From Candidatus Aminicenantota bacterium (GTDB taxonomy: Bacteria > Acidobacteriota > Aminicenantia > UBA2199), in contig JAUWNT010000019.1 in NCBI GenBank assembly GCA_030612495.1, positions 1 through 20,651 of the forward strand: a stretch of DNA of 20,651 nucleotides, given 5' to 3'. The notes below the pieces were generated by a model. It made no database searches. It worked only from the letters and a program-made list of their open reading frames with translations, and was not told the origin of the DNA. Of this stretch, positions 1 through 6,887 are shown piece after piece. Positions within the stretch are counted from its first letter, which is position 1. Each line of letters opens with the position of its first letter. The position numbers were made by a program, and so were the translations under genes.

Positions 1-254
1 TCTATAATTGGGATCTCCTCTTTTTCAACCAATCTATCCGATTTTGTATTTAATATCACTGAGTCCCCTTTCCCCTGAATAAAGAAAAAATATCCCATAA
101 AAATCGCAATACATAAAAACATAAAAGATGCAATATAGGTAATTTTCCTATGTGATTTTTTTATCTTTATCTTTGAATAAACCTTAACCTCAAAATCCTC
201 TTTAAGATTACTTTCTCTTGAAATATTTTTTAATAACTCATCAATGTTTTTCAT
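1..254 (-). CDS. Anti-sigma-factor-like single-pass membrane protein (partial, C-terminus off window)
   Basis: The reading frame begins with ATG at 254 and stays open to the window edge, giving about 84 residues. The N-terminal ~38 residues are polar and lysine-rich. One clear membrane span of about 22 hydrophobic residues follows (ITYIASFMF... to ...GYFFFI, residues ~39-60), then a polar segment. The start overlaps the end of the upstream ECF sigma gene by 14 bases, and a strong Shine-Dalgarno site (GGAGGTGAG) lies inside the sigma gene, so the two are translationally coupled. A short cytoplasmic N-terminus, one membrane span and an extracytoplasmic tail directly after an ECF sigma gene suggest an anti-sigma or sigma-associated membrane protein. 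That is inferred from layout: no zinc-binding HxxxCxxC anti-sigma motif is visible in the part present. Confidence 0.6.
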   Translation of the reverse strand, partial: MKNIDELLKNISRESNLKEDFEVKVYSKIKIKKSHRKITYIASFMFLCIAIFMGYFFFIQGKGDSVILNTKSDRLVEKEEIPII

Positions 255-795
255 TCTCACCTCCAATTATTTCAGATAAATTTTCCTTTAATTGTTTTTT
301 CCCTCGAAAAACAAGAGTTTTTACTGTTCCTTCGGGTTTATTTAAAATATTCGATATATCTTCAAATGTAAAATTATCAATTTCTTTCATAATAACCGGT
401 ATCCTATATTTTCCTGGAATAGTAGACATCAAATACTGAAGAAGTTCCTCATTTTCAATTGAAAATTCATATGAACAATGATTATTCTCTGTATCAGACA
501 ATGAAAAAATTTTTTTTATTCTCTTTTTTCTAAATTCACTTCTAGCCAGGTTTGTTGCTATTTTATAGATCCATGCTGTTAAATTATTTGAATGAATAGA
601 ATAGGCTTTGAAATAAACTTTTACAAAGGTATCCTGAGTCAGTTCCTCGGCAAGCTCATCATTATTAACTAAAAATCTCAGGTAATTATAAATTTTACTC
701 TTATATAAATACATAACCTCTTTAAAAGCTCCATTATCCCTATTTTTTAATCCTTTAAGCAACTCATCCATATTCTTATATATAAGTTTTGCCAT
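241..795 (-). CDS. ECF-type RNA polymerase sigma factor (sigma-70 family, RpoE-like)
   Basis: This 184-residue protein has the two-domain ECF layout. A region 2 segment (residues ~27-92) carries the typical LAEELTQDTFVKVY and AWIYKIATNLARSEFRKKR stretches for -10 recognition and core binding. A region 4 helix-turn-helix (~143-169, FEDISNILNKPEGTVKTLV) recognises the -35 element. The length is normal for the family. The ATG at 795 has no clear ribosome-binding site; a second in-frame ATG at 771 is an alternative start. It lies 106 bases after dnaB on the same strand, so it may be read through from the dnaB operon or have its own promoter. I found no convincing GAAC-type autoregulatory -35 upstream. 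The overlapping downstream membrane gene is probably its regulator. Confidence 0.9.
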   Translation of the reverse strand: MAKLIYKNMDELLKGLKNRDNGAFKEVMYLYKSKIYNYLRFLVNNDELAEELTQDTFVKVYFKAYSIHSNNLTAWIYKIATNLARSEFRKKRIKKIFSLSDTENNHCSYEFSIENEELLQYLMSTIPGKYRIPVIMKEIDNFTFEDISNILNKPEGTVKTLVFRGKKQLKENLSEIIGGENEKH

Positions 796-901
796 TTACA
801 TAAGATGCAAAATTAAAACAAATGGTTTCACTTTTTTATTATAAAAAAATGCTAACTTTAAGTGGTTTATTAATATTAAACTTTCGATCTTCTAAATTTT
901 A

Positions 902-2281
902 TCATAAATAATCTTTATCCCTGAAATCTAAATTAACAAATTTTGTACATTTATCAATAAATGCCAGAACTATTCTACCTGTTGGCCCATTTCTCTGTTT
1001 TGCAATATTTAAATCAGCTTCTCCTTTTCGTTCAGTATCCTTATTATTCTGCTCTTCTCTATGAAGAAATATCACAACATCAGCATCTTGTTCAATAGCT
1101 CCACTCTCTTTTAAATCAGAGAGTTGGTATTTCATTCCACCTTCTTTTTTACTTCCTCTTTGCTCAGGAGCTCTGTTCAATTGAGCAAGTGCAACTACAG
1201 GGATTTCAAGCTCTTTTGCCATCTCTTTTAGAGATGCTGTTATTACAGCTACTTCTTGAGCTCTTGAATCATTTCTCCTTACTAAATCACGCGATGCTTT
1301 TATCAATTGAAGATAATCTACAAAAACAATATCCAAACCCCTCTCATTTTTTAATCTTCTTGCCCTCGTTTTCATTTCAATTATTGAGAGAGAGGCAGAA
1401 TCATCAATAAAAAGATTTGCCTTTTTTAACCGACTGGCTGCTAGTTCAAGATCATTCCACTCTTTCTGATTCAGATGTGGTTTACCTGTTCTTAAAGCAC
1501 TAATATTAATTTTGGTTTCAAGAGCAATTAATCTCATCATAATCTGAATTTTTGACATCTCTATTGAAAAAAACCCCACTGATTTTTCACTATCAACAGC
1601 AATCTTTGAAGCAATATTTAATGCTAGAGCAGTTTTTCCCATTGAAGGTCTGGCTGCAATAATAATTAATTCCCCCTTTTGAAATCCAGCTGTAATATTG
1701 TCCAGCTCAGAAAACCCGGTTTTTAATCCCTCACTCTCTCCGCTCTTCTGAATACTTTCAACCTCATCTAATGTACTTTGAATCAACTCACTAGAATGTA
1801 AGAAACCCTTTCTTATCCTTCTTTCAGAAATCTTTATTATATCTTCCTGGAGTTCATTTAAAATATTTTCAGTTTCTGTTTTGTTCTCCACACCCTTTTT
1901 AATAACACCCATTGAAGTTATAATTATTTTCCTCAATGAAGAACGATCTTTAACTGTTTTTATATACTCTGAGATATTTAAATTTTGAGGTATTCCATCA
2001 GTTAAGGAATTTATATAATCATAACCTCCAACAAATTTCAATTCTTTCTTTCTTTTAAGAAATTCCGAAATTGTAATAATATCAACAGGTTCTCCCTTAT
2101 TAATTAAAAAAACTATTGCAGCTGCGATCTTCTTATTAGAATCTATATAAAAATCTTCAGAGTTAAGAGTAGAAAAAACCTCATTTACATATCTATTATC
2201 AATTAGCATAGAGCCTAACAAGGCCCTTTCAGCAAATTCATCACTCGGTAATACCAAATTAAAATCAGGAATCATATTCAC
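902..2281 (-). CDS. dnaB: Replicative DNA helicase DnaB
   Basis: DnaB is the hexameric 5'-3' helicase that unwinds DNA ahead of the replication fork. This 459-residue product has the normal length and architecture: an N-terminal DnaB domain (~12-115), a linker, and a RecA-like C-terminal ATPase domain (~180-455). Visible motifs are Walker A ARPSMGKTA (210-218), the FSIEMS segment with the probable catalytic Glu241, Walker B VFVDYLQL (319-326), and the SDLKESGAIEQDADVV segment (388-403) followed by the FLHR arginine region. There is no intein. The reading frame opens with GTG at 2281, overlapping the rplI stop codon by four bases, with GGAGAAGAAG about 13 bases upstream; an ATG two codons later is the alternative. 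The rpsF-rpsR-rplI-dnaB order is widespread in bacteria and supports the call. Confidence 0.97.
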   Translation of the reverse strand: MNMIPDFNLVLPSDEFAERALLGSMLIDNRYVNEVFSTLNSEDFYIDSNKKIAAAIVFLINKGEPVDIITISEFLKRKKELKFVGGYDYINSLTDGIPQNLNISEYIKTVKDRSSLRKIIITSMGVIKKGVENKTETENILNELQEDIIKISERRIRKGFLHSSELIQSTLDEVESIQKSGESEGLKTGFSELDNITAGFQKGELIIIAARPSMGKTALALNIASKIAVDSEKSVGFFSIEMSKIQIMMRLIALETKINISALRTGKPHLNQKEWNDLELAASRLKKANLFIDDSASLSIIEMKTRARRLKNERGLDIVFVDYLQLIKASRDLVRRNDSRAQEVAVITASLKEMAKELEIPVVALAQLNRAPEQRGSKKEGGMKYQLSDLKESGAIEQDADVVIFLHREEQNNKDTERKGEADLNIAKQRNGPTGRIVLAFIDKCTKFVNLDFRDKDYL

Positions 2282-2745
2282 TTTTTATCCAATTCTTCTT
2301 CTCCTTCAGCTTTTACCTCTACCCTTAGCTCAGCATCAATACCATCAAATAATCTTAATTTGCATGTATAATTACCAACTTTTTTAATAGGTTCTTCAAG
2401 ATGATACTTTTTTCTATCAACATGAATCCCTACATCCTTTAGCTTCTCTTCAATATCTGAAACCCCAACAGAACCAAAAAGAATACCCTTCTCCCCAGCT
2501 TTCCTTTCAAATGTAAGTGTAATCTCCTCAAGCTTTTGCTTTTGCTCTATTGCAGACATCTTCTCAATTTCCAATTTTTTCTGGATCTTATTTTTTTTTA
2601 TTTTCATAATATCCAAATTGTGTTTATTTAAACAAAGTGCTAATTTCTTTGGAAACAAATAATTTCTTGCATGTCCGGCTTTTACTTCAACAATATCACC
2701 AATATTTCCTAAATGATCAATATCTGAATTTAATATAACTTTCAT
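2278..2745 (-). CDS. rplI: 50S ribosomal protein L9
   Basis: L9 binds 23S rRNA near the base of the L1 stalk. The start chosen is ATG at 2745, because the protein then begins MKVILNSDIDHLGNIGDIV, matching the family N-terminus; a longer in-frame reading to 2769 would run into rpsR. The resulting 155 residues comprise the N-terminal rRNA-binding domain with the conserved VKAGHARNYLFPKKLA segment (~22-37), the long connecting helix (~45-78), and the C-terminal domain with the GILFGSVG segment. A short acidic/lysine tail ends the protein. It starts two bases after the rpsR stop codon, with AGAGGG as ribosome-binding site, and its stop overlaps the dnaB start, so rpsR, rplI and dnaB are translationally coupled. 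Confidence 0.96.
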   Translation of the reverse strand: MKVILNSDIDHLGNIGDIVEVKAGHARNYLFPKKLALCLNKHNLDIMKIKKNKIQKKLEIEKMSAIEQKQKLEEITLTFERKAGEKGILFGSVGVSDIEEKLKDVGIHVDRKKYHLEEPIKKVGNYTCKLRLFDGIDAELRVEVKAEGEEELDKK

Positions 2746-2746
2746 T

Positions 2747-3016
2747 TTAATCCCTCTTAGGTTCAACAAACTTTAAAAAGGCCATATGTCTTGCTCTTTT
2801 TATTGCTTTTGTTAGTTGTTTCTGGTGATAACTGCATACTCCACTTACTCTTGCAGGTATAATCTTACCTGTTTCTAATGTAAATTTTTGCAAGATTTTA
2901 TAATTTTTATAGTCAATTAATTTTATCTTATCCTTACAAAACAAACAATATTTCTTTCTACTAAAATAATATTTTTTACTTTGTCTACTGCTATCAGGAT
3001 TGTTATTAGTCCTCAT
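2747..3016 (-). CDS. rpsR: 30S ribosomal protein S18
   Basis: S18 forms a heterodimer with S6 on the 30S platform. The start chosen is ATG at 3016, which is preceded by a strong GAGGAGG site; the frame is open further upstream (to 3091) but that part lies inside rpsF. The 89-residue product has Cys24-x2-Cys27 and Cys61-x2-His64, a four-ligand arrangement typical of zinc-binding versions of S18. The conserved core LIDYKNYKILQKF and GKIIPARVSGVC segments are followed by a basic LTKAIKRARHMAFLKF helix. It overlaps the 3' end of rpsF by 11 bases. Unlike many genomes, no ssb gene lies between rpsF and rpsR. Confidence 0.96.
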   Translation of the reverse strand: MRTNNNPDSSRQSKKYYFSRKKYCLFCKDKIKLIDYKNYKILQKFTLETGKIIPARVSGVCSYHQKQLTKAIKRARHMAFLKFVEPKRD

Positions 3017-3431
3017 TTTTAACCTCCTCTTGCTCATTAAATTTTTTGTCTGAGCTAGTTTTTTCCATAGTTTCTTTAGTTTTTTTTGCAACCTTTTCCA
3101 ATTTACGCCATTTTTTTGTTAACTTATTAGCTTTTTTAAGTTTGTCATCAAGCCTAAAGACAATGAATCTTATAACCCTCTCACTTAGTTTCAATCTTCT
3201 CTCAACTTCAATCATTACTTTACCTTCTACTTCTGCATTAATAAAAGTATAAATACCTTCTTTGTGTTTTTTAATAGTGTATGCTAATTTTCGTCTTCCC
3301 CATTCGTCAATGTTCTCGACATTGCCTTTAGCTTTTTCAATAATTCCAACAACAGTGTCTGTAATTTTTTTTACCTCTTCATCTGATGATTCAGGATTTA
3401 ATAAAAATCCAATTTCGTACTTTCTTTTCAT
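3006..3431 (-). CDS. rpsF: 30S ribosomal protein S6
   Basis: S6 partners S18 on the 30S platform. Residues 1-98 form the ferredoxin-like S6 fold: MKRKYEIGFLLNP start, the EWGRRKLAYTIKKHKEGIY segment (~43-61), and the LSERVIRFIVFRLDD strand (~82-96). The remaining ~43 residues are a lysine/glutamate-rich extension without obvious fold, longer than in E. coli. A perfect AGGAGG site sits just upstream of ATG 3431. The gene follows rplY after 123 non-coding bases, the widest gap in this gene block, so an internal promoter or leader there is plausible. In several Desulfobacterota-type genomes pth and ychF lie between rplY and rpsF; both are absent here. Confidence 0.96.
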   Translation of the reverse strand: MKRKYEIGFLLNPESSDEEVKKITDTVVGIIEKAKGNVENIDEWGRRKLAYTIKKHKEGIYTFINAEVEGKVMIEVERRLKLSERVIRFIVFRLDDKLKKANKLTKKWRKLEKVAKKTKETMEKTSSDKKFNEQEEVKNED

Positions 3432-3540
3432 AATACCTCCTTATGGTTTTTAGCCCCCCTAAAGGAGCAAGAAGTCTTTAGATCCCTTATGAGGGACATT
3501 TATCTTCTTATTAAATTTATTCATAAAAGTCAAAAGTTTG
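3432..3540 (-). promoter_or_regulatory. Possible promoter and structured leader of rpsF-rpsR-rplI-dnaB
   Basis: On the minus strand a TTGACT element (3523-3528) is followed after 17 bases by TAAGAA, a weak sigma70-like pair. The sequence between it and the rpsF ribosome-binding site can fold into small hairpins: TCCCT-CATA-AGGGA (about 3483-3496) and CTAAAG/CTTTAG arms across 3460-3482. Such a leader could carry autoregulation by S6:S18, but I do not see the conserved CCG internal-loop motif of that known leader. The structure and promoter are therefore only candidates. Confidence 0.25.
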
Positions 3541-3554
3541 GCAAAAACAAAAAT

Positions 3555-4289
3555 TTACCTCTTCCCCTTCTTTTCTCCCTTCTTTTCTCCCTTCTTTACC
3601 TCTTCCCCTTCTCCTTTCTCCTTTCCTTCCCCTTTCTCCACTCCTTCTTCTTTCTCCTTTCCTTCTTCTTTCTCCACTCCTTCTCCTTCAACCTCCTCAA
3701 CTTCTTCCTCAACCTCTTCCTCTATCTCTACTCTCTTTGTAGAAACAGAACAAATAACAGTATCAGGGTCACTAAGCAACATTATATCTTCACCAAATTC
3801 AATTTCTCCAACCTTTATCGAATTCCCAATATGAAGATTGCTAACATCAACTTCAATTTCCTTTATAATATCATTTGGTAGGCACCTGATTTTTAATTCC
3901 CTCGTAACAAAATCAAAAATTCCTTCTTCAATTTTTACAGCAATTGACTCGCCTTTAATAACAATAGGAATATTTACTTCAATTGGCTTCTCCATGTCTA
4001 TCCGAATAAAATCTGCATGAATTATGTTATCAGATAAATAATCATATTGAAGCTCTTTAAGCATTGCATCAACAATTTTTTTATCTCTTGTAATCCTTAG
4101 TATGGTGTTTTCACCTTTTTCGCTTTTTAAAATTTCCATAACATCATCCACTTTTATTGAGATAGGTATTGATTTAATACCACCGCCATAAATAATTGCA
4201 GGTATTTCACCTTCTTTTCTAAGCTTTCTTGCAATCTTTTTCCCAACTTCTTCTCTTGATTTTGCATTAACCTTCATTATACCTTTCAT
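3555..4289 (-). CDS. rplY: 50S ribosomal protein L25 / general stress protein Ctc, with long charged tail
   Basis: L25 binds 5S rRNA. This 244-residue protein is of the long Ctc/TL5 type: an N-terminal L25 domain (~4-92, with ARKLRKEGEIPAIIYGGG and the HADFIRID strand) and a TL5-type beta domain (~98-187, IPIVIKGES and RELKIRCLPNDI segments). Residues ~188-244 are an unusual tail made almost only of Glu, Lys, Gly and Val, encoded by an imperfect tandem repeat. ATG 4289 is chosen because a GAGGTG site lies at proper distance; ATG 4277 is a less likely alternative. It follows prs after 12 bases on the same strand, a common prs-rplY pairing. Confidence 0.93.
   Translation of the reverse strand: MKGIMKVNAKSREEVGKKIARKLRKEGEIPAIIYGGGIKSIPISIKVDDVMEILKSEKGENTILRITRDKKIVDAMLKELQYDYLSDNIIHADFIRIDMEKPIEVNIPIVIKGESIAVKIEEGIFDFVTRELKIRCLPNDIIKEIEVDVSNLHIGNSIKVGEIEFGEDIMLLSDPDTVICSVSTKRVEIEEEVEEEVEEVEGEGVEKEEGKEKEEGVEKGEGKEKGEGEEVKKGEKKGEKKGKR
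3558..3689. repeat. Polypyrimidine tract with 36-base and 12-base tandem repeats (rplY tail)
   Basis: On the plus strand this 132-base stretch contains only three purines, all A, at 3598, 3640 and 3676. Two units with a 36-base period start at 3633 and 3669 (each beginning TTTCTCCACTCCTTCT), and a shorter CTTCTTTTCTCC-type 12-base repeat occupies 3568-3597. The tract encodes the E/K/G tail of L25. Such homopurine-homopyrimidine mirror-like DNA is prone to triplex formation and to length change by slippage; that part is inference. Confidence 0.85.
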
Positions 4290-4301
4290 TTTTCACCTCT
4301 T

Positions 4302-5249
4302 TTATAAAAACAGTTTCGATACTGAAGTCTCTTTATGTATACTGTCAATAGCTTCAGCAAATAATTTTGAAACTGACAAAACCTCTATTTTATTACATTT
4401 CGATTTGTCATTCTTTAATGGAATAGTATCAGAAACAAATATTTTTTCAACAGGGGAATTTTCAATTTTTTCAATAGCTCTGCCAGAAAAAATACCATGT
4501 GTACAAAGAGCATAAATACTTTTTGCTCCATTTTTCTTTAGAGCTTTTATTGTTTCATATAAAGTTCCAGCTGTATCAATAATATCATCTACAATAATTA
4601 CATTCTTATCTTTCACATCACCTATTATATGCATAATTTCTGCAACATTTGCCTTTTCTCTTCTTTTATCTCCTATTGCAAGGCCTGCATGAATCTGTTT
4701 TGAGAACATCCTTGCTCTTTCAACACCTCCTGCATCAGGAGAAACAATAACTAAATCTTTCAAATTTAATTTATTAAAATATGAGACAAATATTGGAAGA
4801 GCCATTAAATTATCAACAGGGACATTAAAAAATCCCTGGATTTGGTTTGCATGCAGATCAATAGTAAGTACTCTAGAAAAACCTGCTGTTTCCAAAAGAT
4901 CTGCTAAAAGCCTTGATGAAATCGGAACACGAGGCCTATCCTTTCTGTCCTGTCTTGCATAAGCATAATAAGGAATTACAGCAGTTATTCTCCTTGCAGA
5001 AGCCCTTTTAAATGCATCAGCCATAAGTAACAACTCCATTATATGAAAATTGATCTTTTCAGTAAGAGATTGAACCACAAAAACATCTGCACCACGCACA
5101 TTTTCCCAGCTTTGAAATCTTATCTCTCCATCTGAAAAAACTCCAAGATTGCATTTACCCAGGCTTTTCCCTAAATGGGCAACAACATCCGAAGCTAGTT
5201 TCAAATTAGATGAACCAGCAAAAATTAAGTACTTATTATCATCCTTCAT
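4302..5249 (-). CDS. prs: Ribose-phosphate pyrophosphokinase (PRPP synthetase)
   Basis: The enzyme transfers pyrophosphate from ATP to ribose-5-phosphate to make PRPP for nucleotide, histidine and tryptophan synthesis. At 315 residues it has class I length. Visible signatures are the ATP-binding RQDRKDRPR segment (99-107), the DLHANQIQGFF metal/flexible region (131-141), the VSPDAGGVERAR segment (169-180) and the PRPP-binding loop VDDIIDTAGT (220-229). ATG 5249 lies 9 bases after the 3' end of the tRNA-Gln, and its ribosome-binding site (GAGG, 5256-5259) uses the tRNA's discriminator base. It is followed closely by rplY, as in many bacteria. Confidence 0.97.
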   Translation of the reverse strand: MKDDNKYLIFAGSSNLKLASDVVAHLGKSLGKCNLGVFSDGEIRFQSWENVRGADVFVVQSLTEKINFHIMELLLMADAFKRASARRITAVIPYYAYARQDRKDRPRVPISSRLLADLLETAGFSRVLTIDLHANQIQGFFNVPVDNLMALPIFVSYFNKLNLKDLVIVSPDAGGVERARMFSKQIHAGLAIGDKRREKANVAEIMHIIGDVKDKNVIIVDDIIDTAGTLYETIKALKKNGAKSIYALCTHGIFSGRAIEKIENSPVEKIFVSDTIPLKNDKSKCNKIEVLSVSKLFAEAIDSIHKETSVSKLFL

Positions 5250-5258
5250 TTTATACCT

Positions 5259-5330
5259 CTGGGGTGGGAGGATTCGAACCTCCGAATACCGGCTCCAAAA
5301 ACCGGTGCCTTACCGCTTGGCTACACCCCA
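5259..5330 (-). tRNA. tRNA-Gln (anticodon UUG)
   Basis: A full cloverleaf can be drawn on the minus strand: a 7-bp acceptor stem TGGGGTG/CACCCCA, a D arm GCCAAGCGGTAAGGC, an anticodon arm with loop TTTTGGA giving anticodon TTG (reads CAA), and a T arm GGAGG-TTCGAAT-CCTCC. The weak first pair (U1-A72) and discriminator G73 are classical identity features of bacterial tRNA-Gln. CCA is not encoded. The first 10 bases overlap the last codons of ispE and the last base lies in the prs ribosome-binding site. A tRNA-Gln between ispE and prs is known in other bacteria. Confidence 0.95.
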
Positions 5331-6166
5331 ATATTTTTTTTATAATAATCTCTACTAATATTCTTAGTAATAATCATATTAGTAAATCCCCTTTTTAAAT
5401 CAGAAATATTCTGATTATTTAAAAAACAATAAACAGAGCTCCCTGACCCACTCATCAAAACAAATTCACATCCAAAACCTAACATCTTATCCTTTATTCT
5501 CTTTATTTCTGGAAACAACCTGAATGTAACTTTTTCAAGATTATTTTCCAATACAGCAAAGTTTTTTGACTTGCAAAAGAGATTAATTTTACTTTCAAAC
5601 TGAGTAGATGTCAAGTTAAACTCAGAAAAAATTAAGCTAGTTGAAACTTTAATATCAGGGATCACAATCCCTATCAATCTTTCTTCAAGATCATCCAATA
5701 AACTAAGTTTCTCTCCAATCCCTTCGGCAAGAACAGTTCCTCCAACTAAAAAAAAGGGGACATCAGCTCCAATTTCTTTTGCAATTTCAATTAAATTCTC
5801 TAAAGTTAAATCAAGTTTAAAATACTCATTTAAAAATAGAAGAAAAACCGCAGCATTACTACTACCCCCCCCGAGTCCAGAACCAACTGGGATTTTCTTC
5901 TCTACAAATACTTCGAAACCAGATTTAAAATCATAATTTTTTCTAATTATTTCAAAAGCTTTAAAAATTGAATTGTCTTCTTTCCATCCAATTGATGAAT
6001 CTGTCCCATTTATATCAATTCCTTTACAATTATTATCTCTTACTTTTATTATATCAAAAATGTTTACAGTCTGAAAAATTGTCCTGAGATTATGATACCC
6101 ATCTTCTCTTTTCCCATATATCTCAAGCCCCAAATTGATCTTTGCAAAAGACTTTAATTCAATCAT
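5321..6166 (-). CDS. ispE: 4-diphosphocytidyl-2-C-methyl-D-erythritol kinase
   Basis: IspE phosphorylates CDP-methylerythritol, the fourth step of the MEP isoprenoid pathway. The 281-residue protein has the three GHMP-kinase motifs: SFAKINLGLEIYGKREDGYH (6-25, with catalytic-type Lys9), the ATP-binding loop PVGSGLGGGSSNA (93-105), and VLMSGSGSS (236-244). GADVPFF carries the probable catalytic Asp135. It starts inside the upstream lipoprotein gene (8-base overlap). Its last codons, GGG GTG TAG, lie within the acceptor stem of the downstream tRNA-Gln, so 5' processing of that tRNA would remove the stop codon from the same transcript. Confidence 0.96.
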   Translation of the reverse strand: MIELKSFAKINLGLEIYGKREDGYHNLRTIFQTVNIFDIIKVRDNNCKGIDINGTDSSIGWKEDNSIFKAFEIIRKNYDFKSGFEVFVEKKIPVGSGLGGGSSNAAVFLLFLNEYFKLDLTLENLIEIAKEIGADVPFFLVGGTVLAEGIGEKLSLLDDLEERLIGIVIPDIKVSTSLIFSEFNLTSTQFESKINLFCKSKNFAVLENNLEKVTFRLFPEIKRIKDKMLGFGCEFVLMSGSGSSVYCFLNNQNISDLKRGFTNMIITKNISRDYYKKNIGV

Positions 6167-6758
6167 TTCTTAATACATCATCAATATCGCTTTCATGCAA
6201 CTTTGACAAATCTTTATTAAAATCTAATTTCCCATTCCTGACTCTTTTATTTATAACTTTAAGCTTTACGAAAATATTATCACCATTTATTCTTATAATT
6301 TTTGGTTTACCTGAACCCTTATCTTTTTCAATCTTAAATTTCAAATGATCATCAACTATATTTTCAGGTTCAATTCCCTCTAATATTAGCAGCCTCAGTT
6401 CTCTAAATCCCAGATCTATATTCCACACTCTCTTTAAAAAAGAATTGAAATTTCCTTGCCAATATTTATTATTTTTAGAATTGATCAATAAAATATCTTC
6501 TCTATTTATAATTAGTTCAAACAAAATCTGATTTAAAGGTGATAAGAGTAACATTTTTGTTCTATTGTTATCATATTTTAGTAATAATTTTCCTGATTGT
6601 TTATTCTTTTTATTCTTATAATACACTTTCATCTTTACTCTACTATATTGAAAATTTCCTATATCAGGAGTTACATCATATTTAAAAGAAGAACAATATT
6701 GAAAAGTTAATAAAGCAAAGATTAAAATGCTTAGGAATTTTCTCTTTAATAATTTCAA
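6159..6758 (-). CDS. LolB-like outer-membrane lipoprotein
   Basis: The protein has a lipoprotein-type signal: basic KLLKRK, a hydrophobic core, and Cys22 in LLTFQYC. Tyrosine just before the cysteine departs from the usual lipobox. The rest looks like a LolB/DUF4292-type beta barrel half: a GKLLLKYD segment, then MLLLSPLNQILFELIINRED. No ATG exists upstream of the mature part. The frame is closed by TGA just before a TTG at 6773, but the second TTG at 6758 is preferred because GAGG lies 9 bases upstream and the protein then starts with a clean signal peptide. In E. coli the order is lolB-ispE-prs, which supports a role in lipoprotein insertion into the outer membrane. Similarity is weak, so the exact family is uncertain. 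Confidence 0.65.
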   Translation of the reverse strand: MKLLKRKFLSILIFALLTFQYCSSFKYDVTPDIGNFQYSRVKMKVYYKNKKNKQSGKLLLKYDNNRTKMLLLSPLNQILFELIINREDILLINSKNNKYWQGNFNSFLKRVWNIDLGFRELRLLILEGIEPENIVDDHLKFKIEKDKGSGKPKIIRINGDNIFVKLKVINKRVRNGKLDFNKDLSKLHESDIDDVLRND

Positions 6759-6785
6759 TTCAAAAAACCTCAATCAAGAAATAAA

Positions 6786-6814
6786 ATTATAAGTTAAATC
6801 TTATATAATTTCAA
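6786..6814 (-). promoter_or_regulatory. Sigma70-type promoter of the lolB-like/ispE/prs/ribosomal operon
   Basis: On the minus strand TTGAAA (6809-6814) is separated by exactly 17 bases from a perfect TATAAT (6786-6791). Transcription would start near 6779, about 20 bases before the TTG start at 6758. This makes the upstream TTG at 6773 an unlikely start. Confidence 0.75.
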
Positions 6815-6852
6815 ATTATAGAAGCTCAAATACAAAAAAAATTTAAAATATA

Positions 6853-6881
6853 TTTACTATAAATAAATTATCTTATAAAAT
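6853..6881 (+). promoter_or_regulatory. Possible promoter of the histidine kinase (leaderless candidate)
   Basis: TTTACT (6853-6858), 17 bases, then TAAAAT (6876-6881) lies only six bases before the ATG at 6888. No Shine-Dalgarno sequence precedes that ATG. If this promoter is used the message would be leaderless or nearly so. The region is so AT-rich that chance matches are likely. Confidence 0.3.
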
Positions 6882-6887
6882 AGAAAT

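Noticed and set aside
3432..3540. Known S6:S18-binding ribosomal leader
   Set aside because: Small hairpins exist but the conserved CCG-containing internal loop is not found, so only a generic candidate leader is reported.
3489..3881. Plus-strand Ser/Phe/Leu-rich reading frames opposite rplY
   Set aside because: They are the low-complexity mirror of the polypurine-encoded L25 tail and have no ribosome-binding site or recognisable domain.
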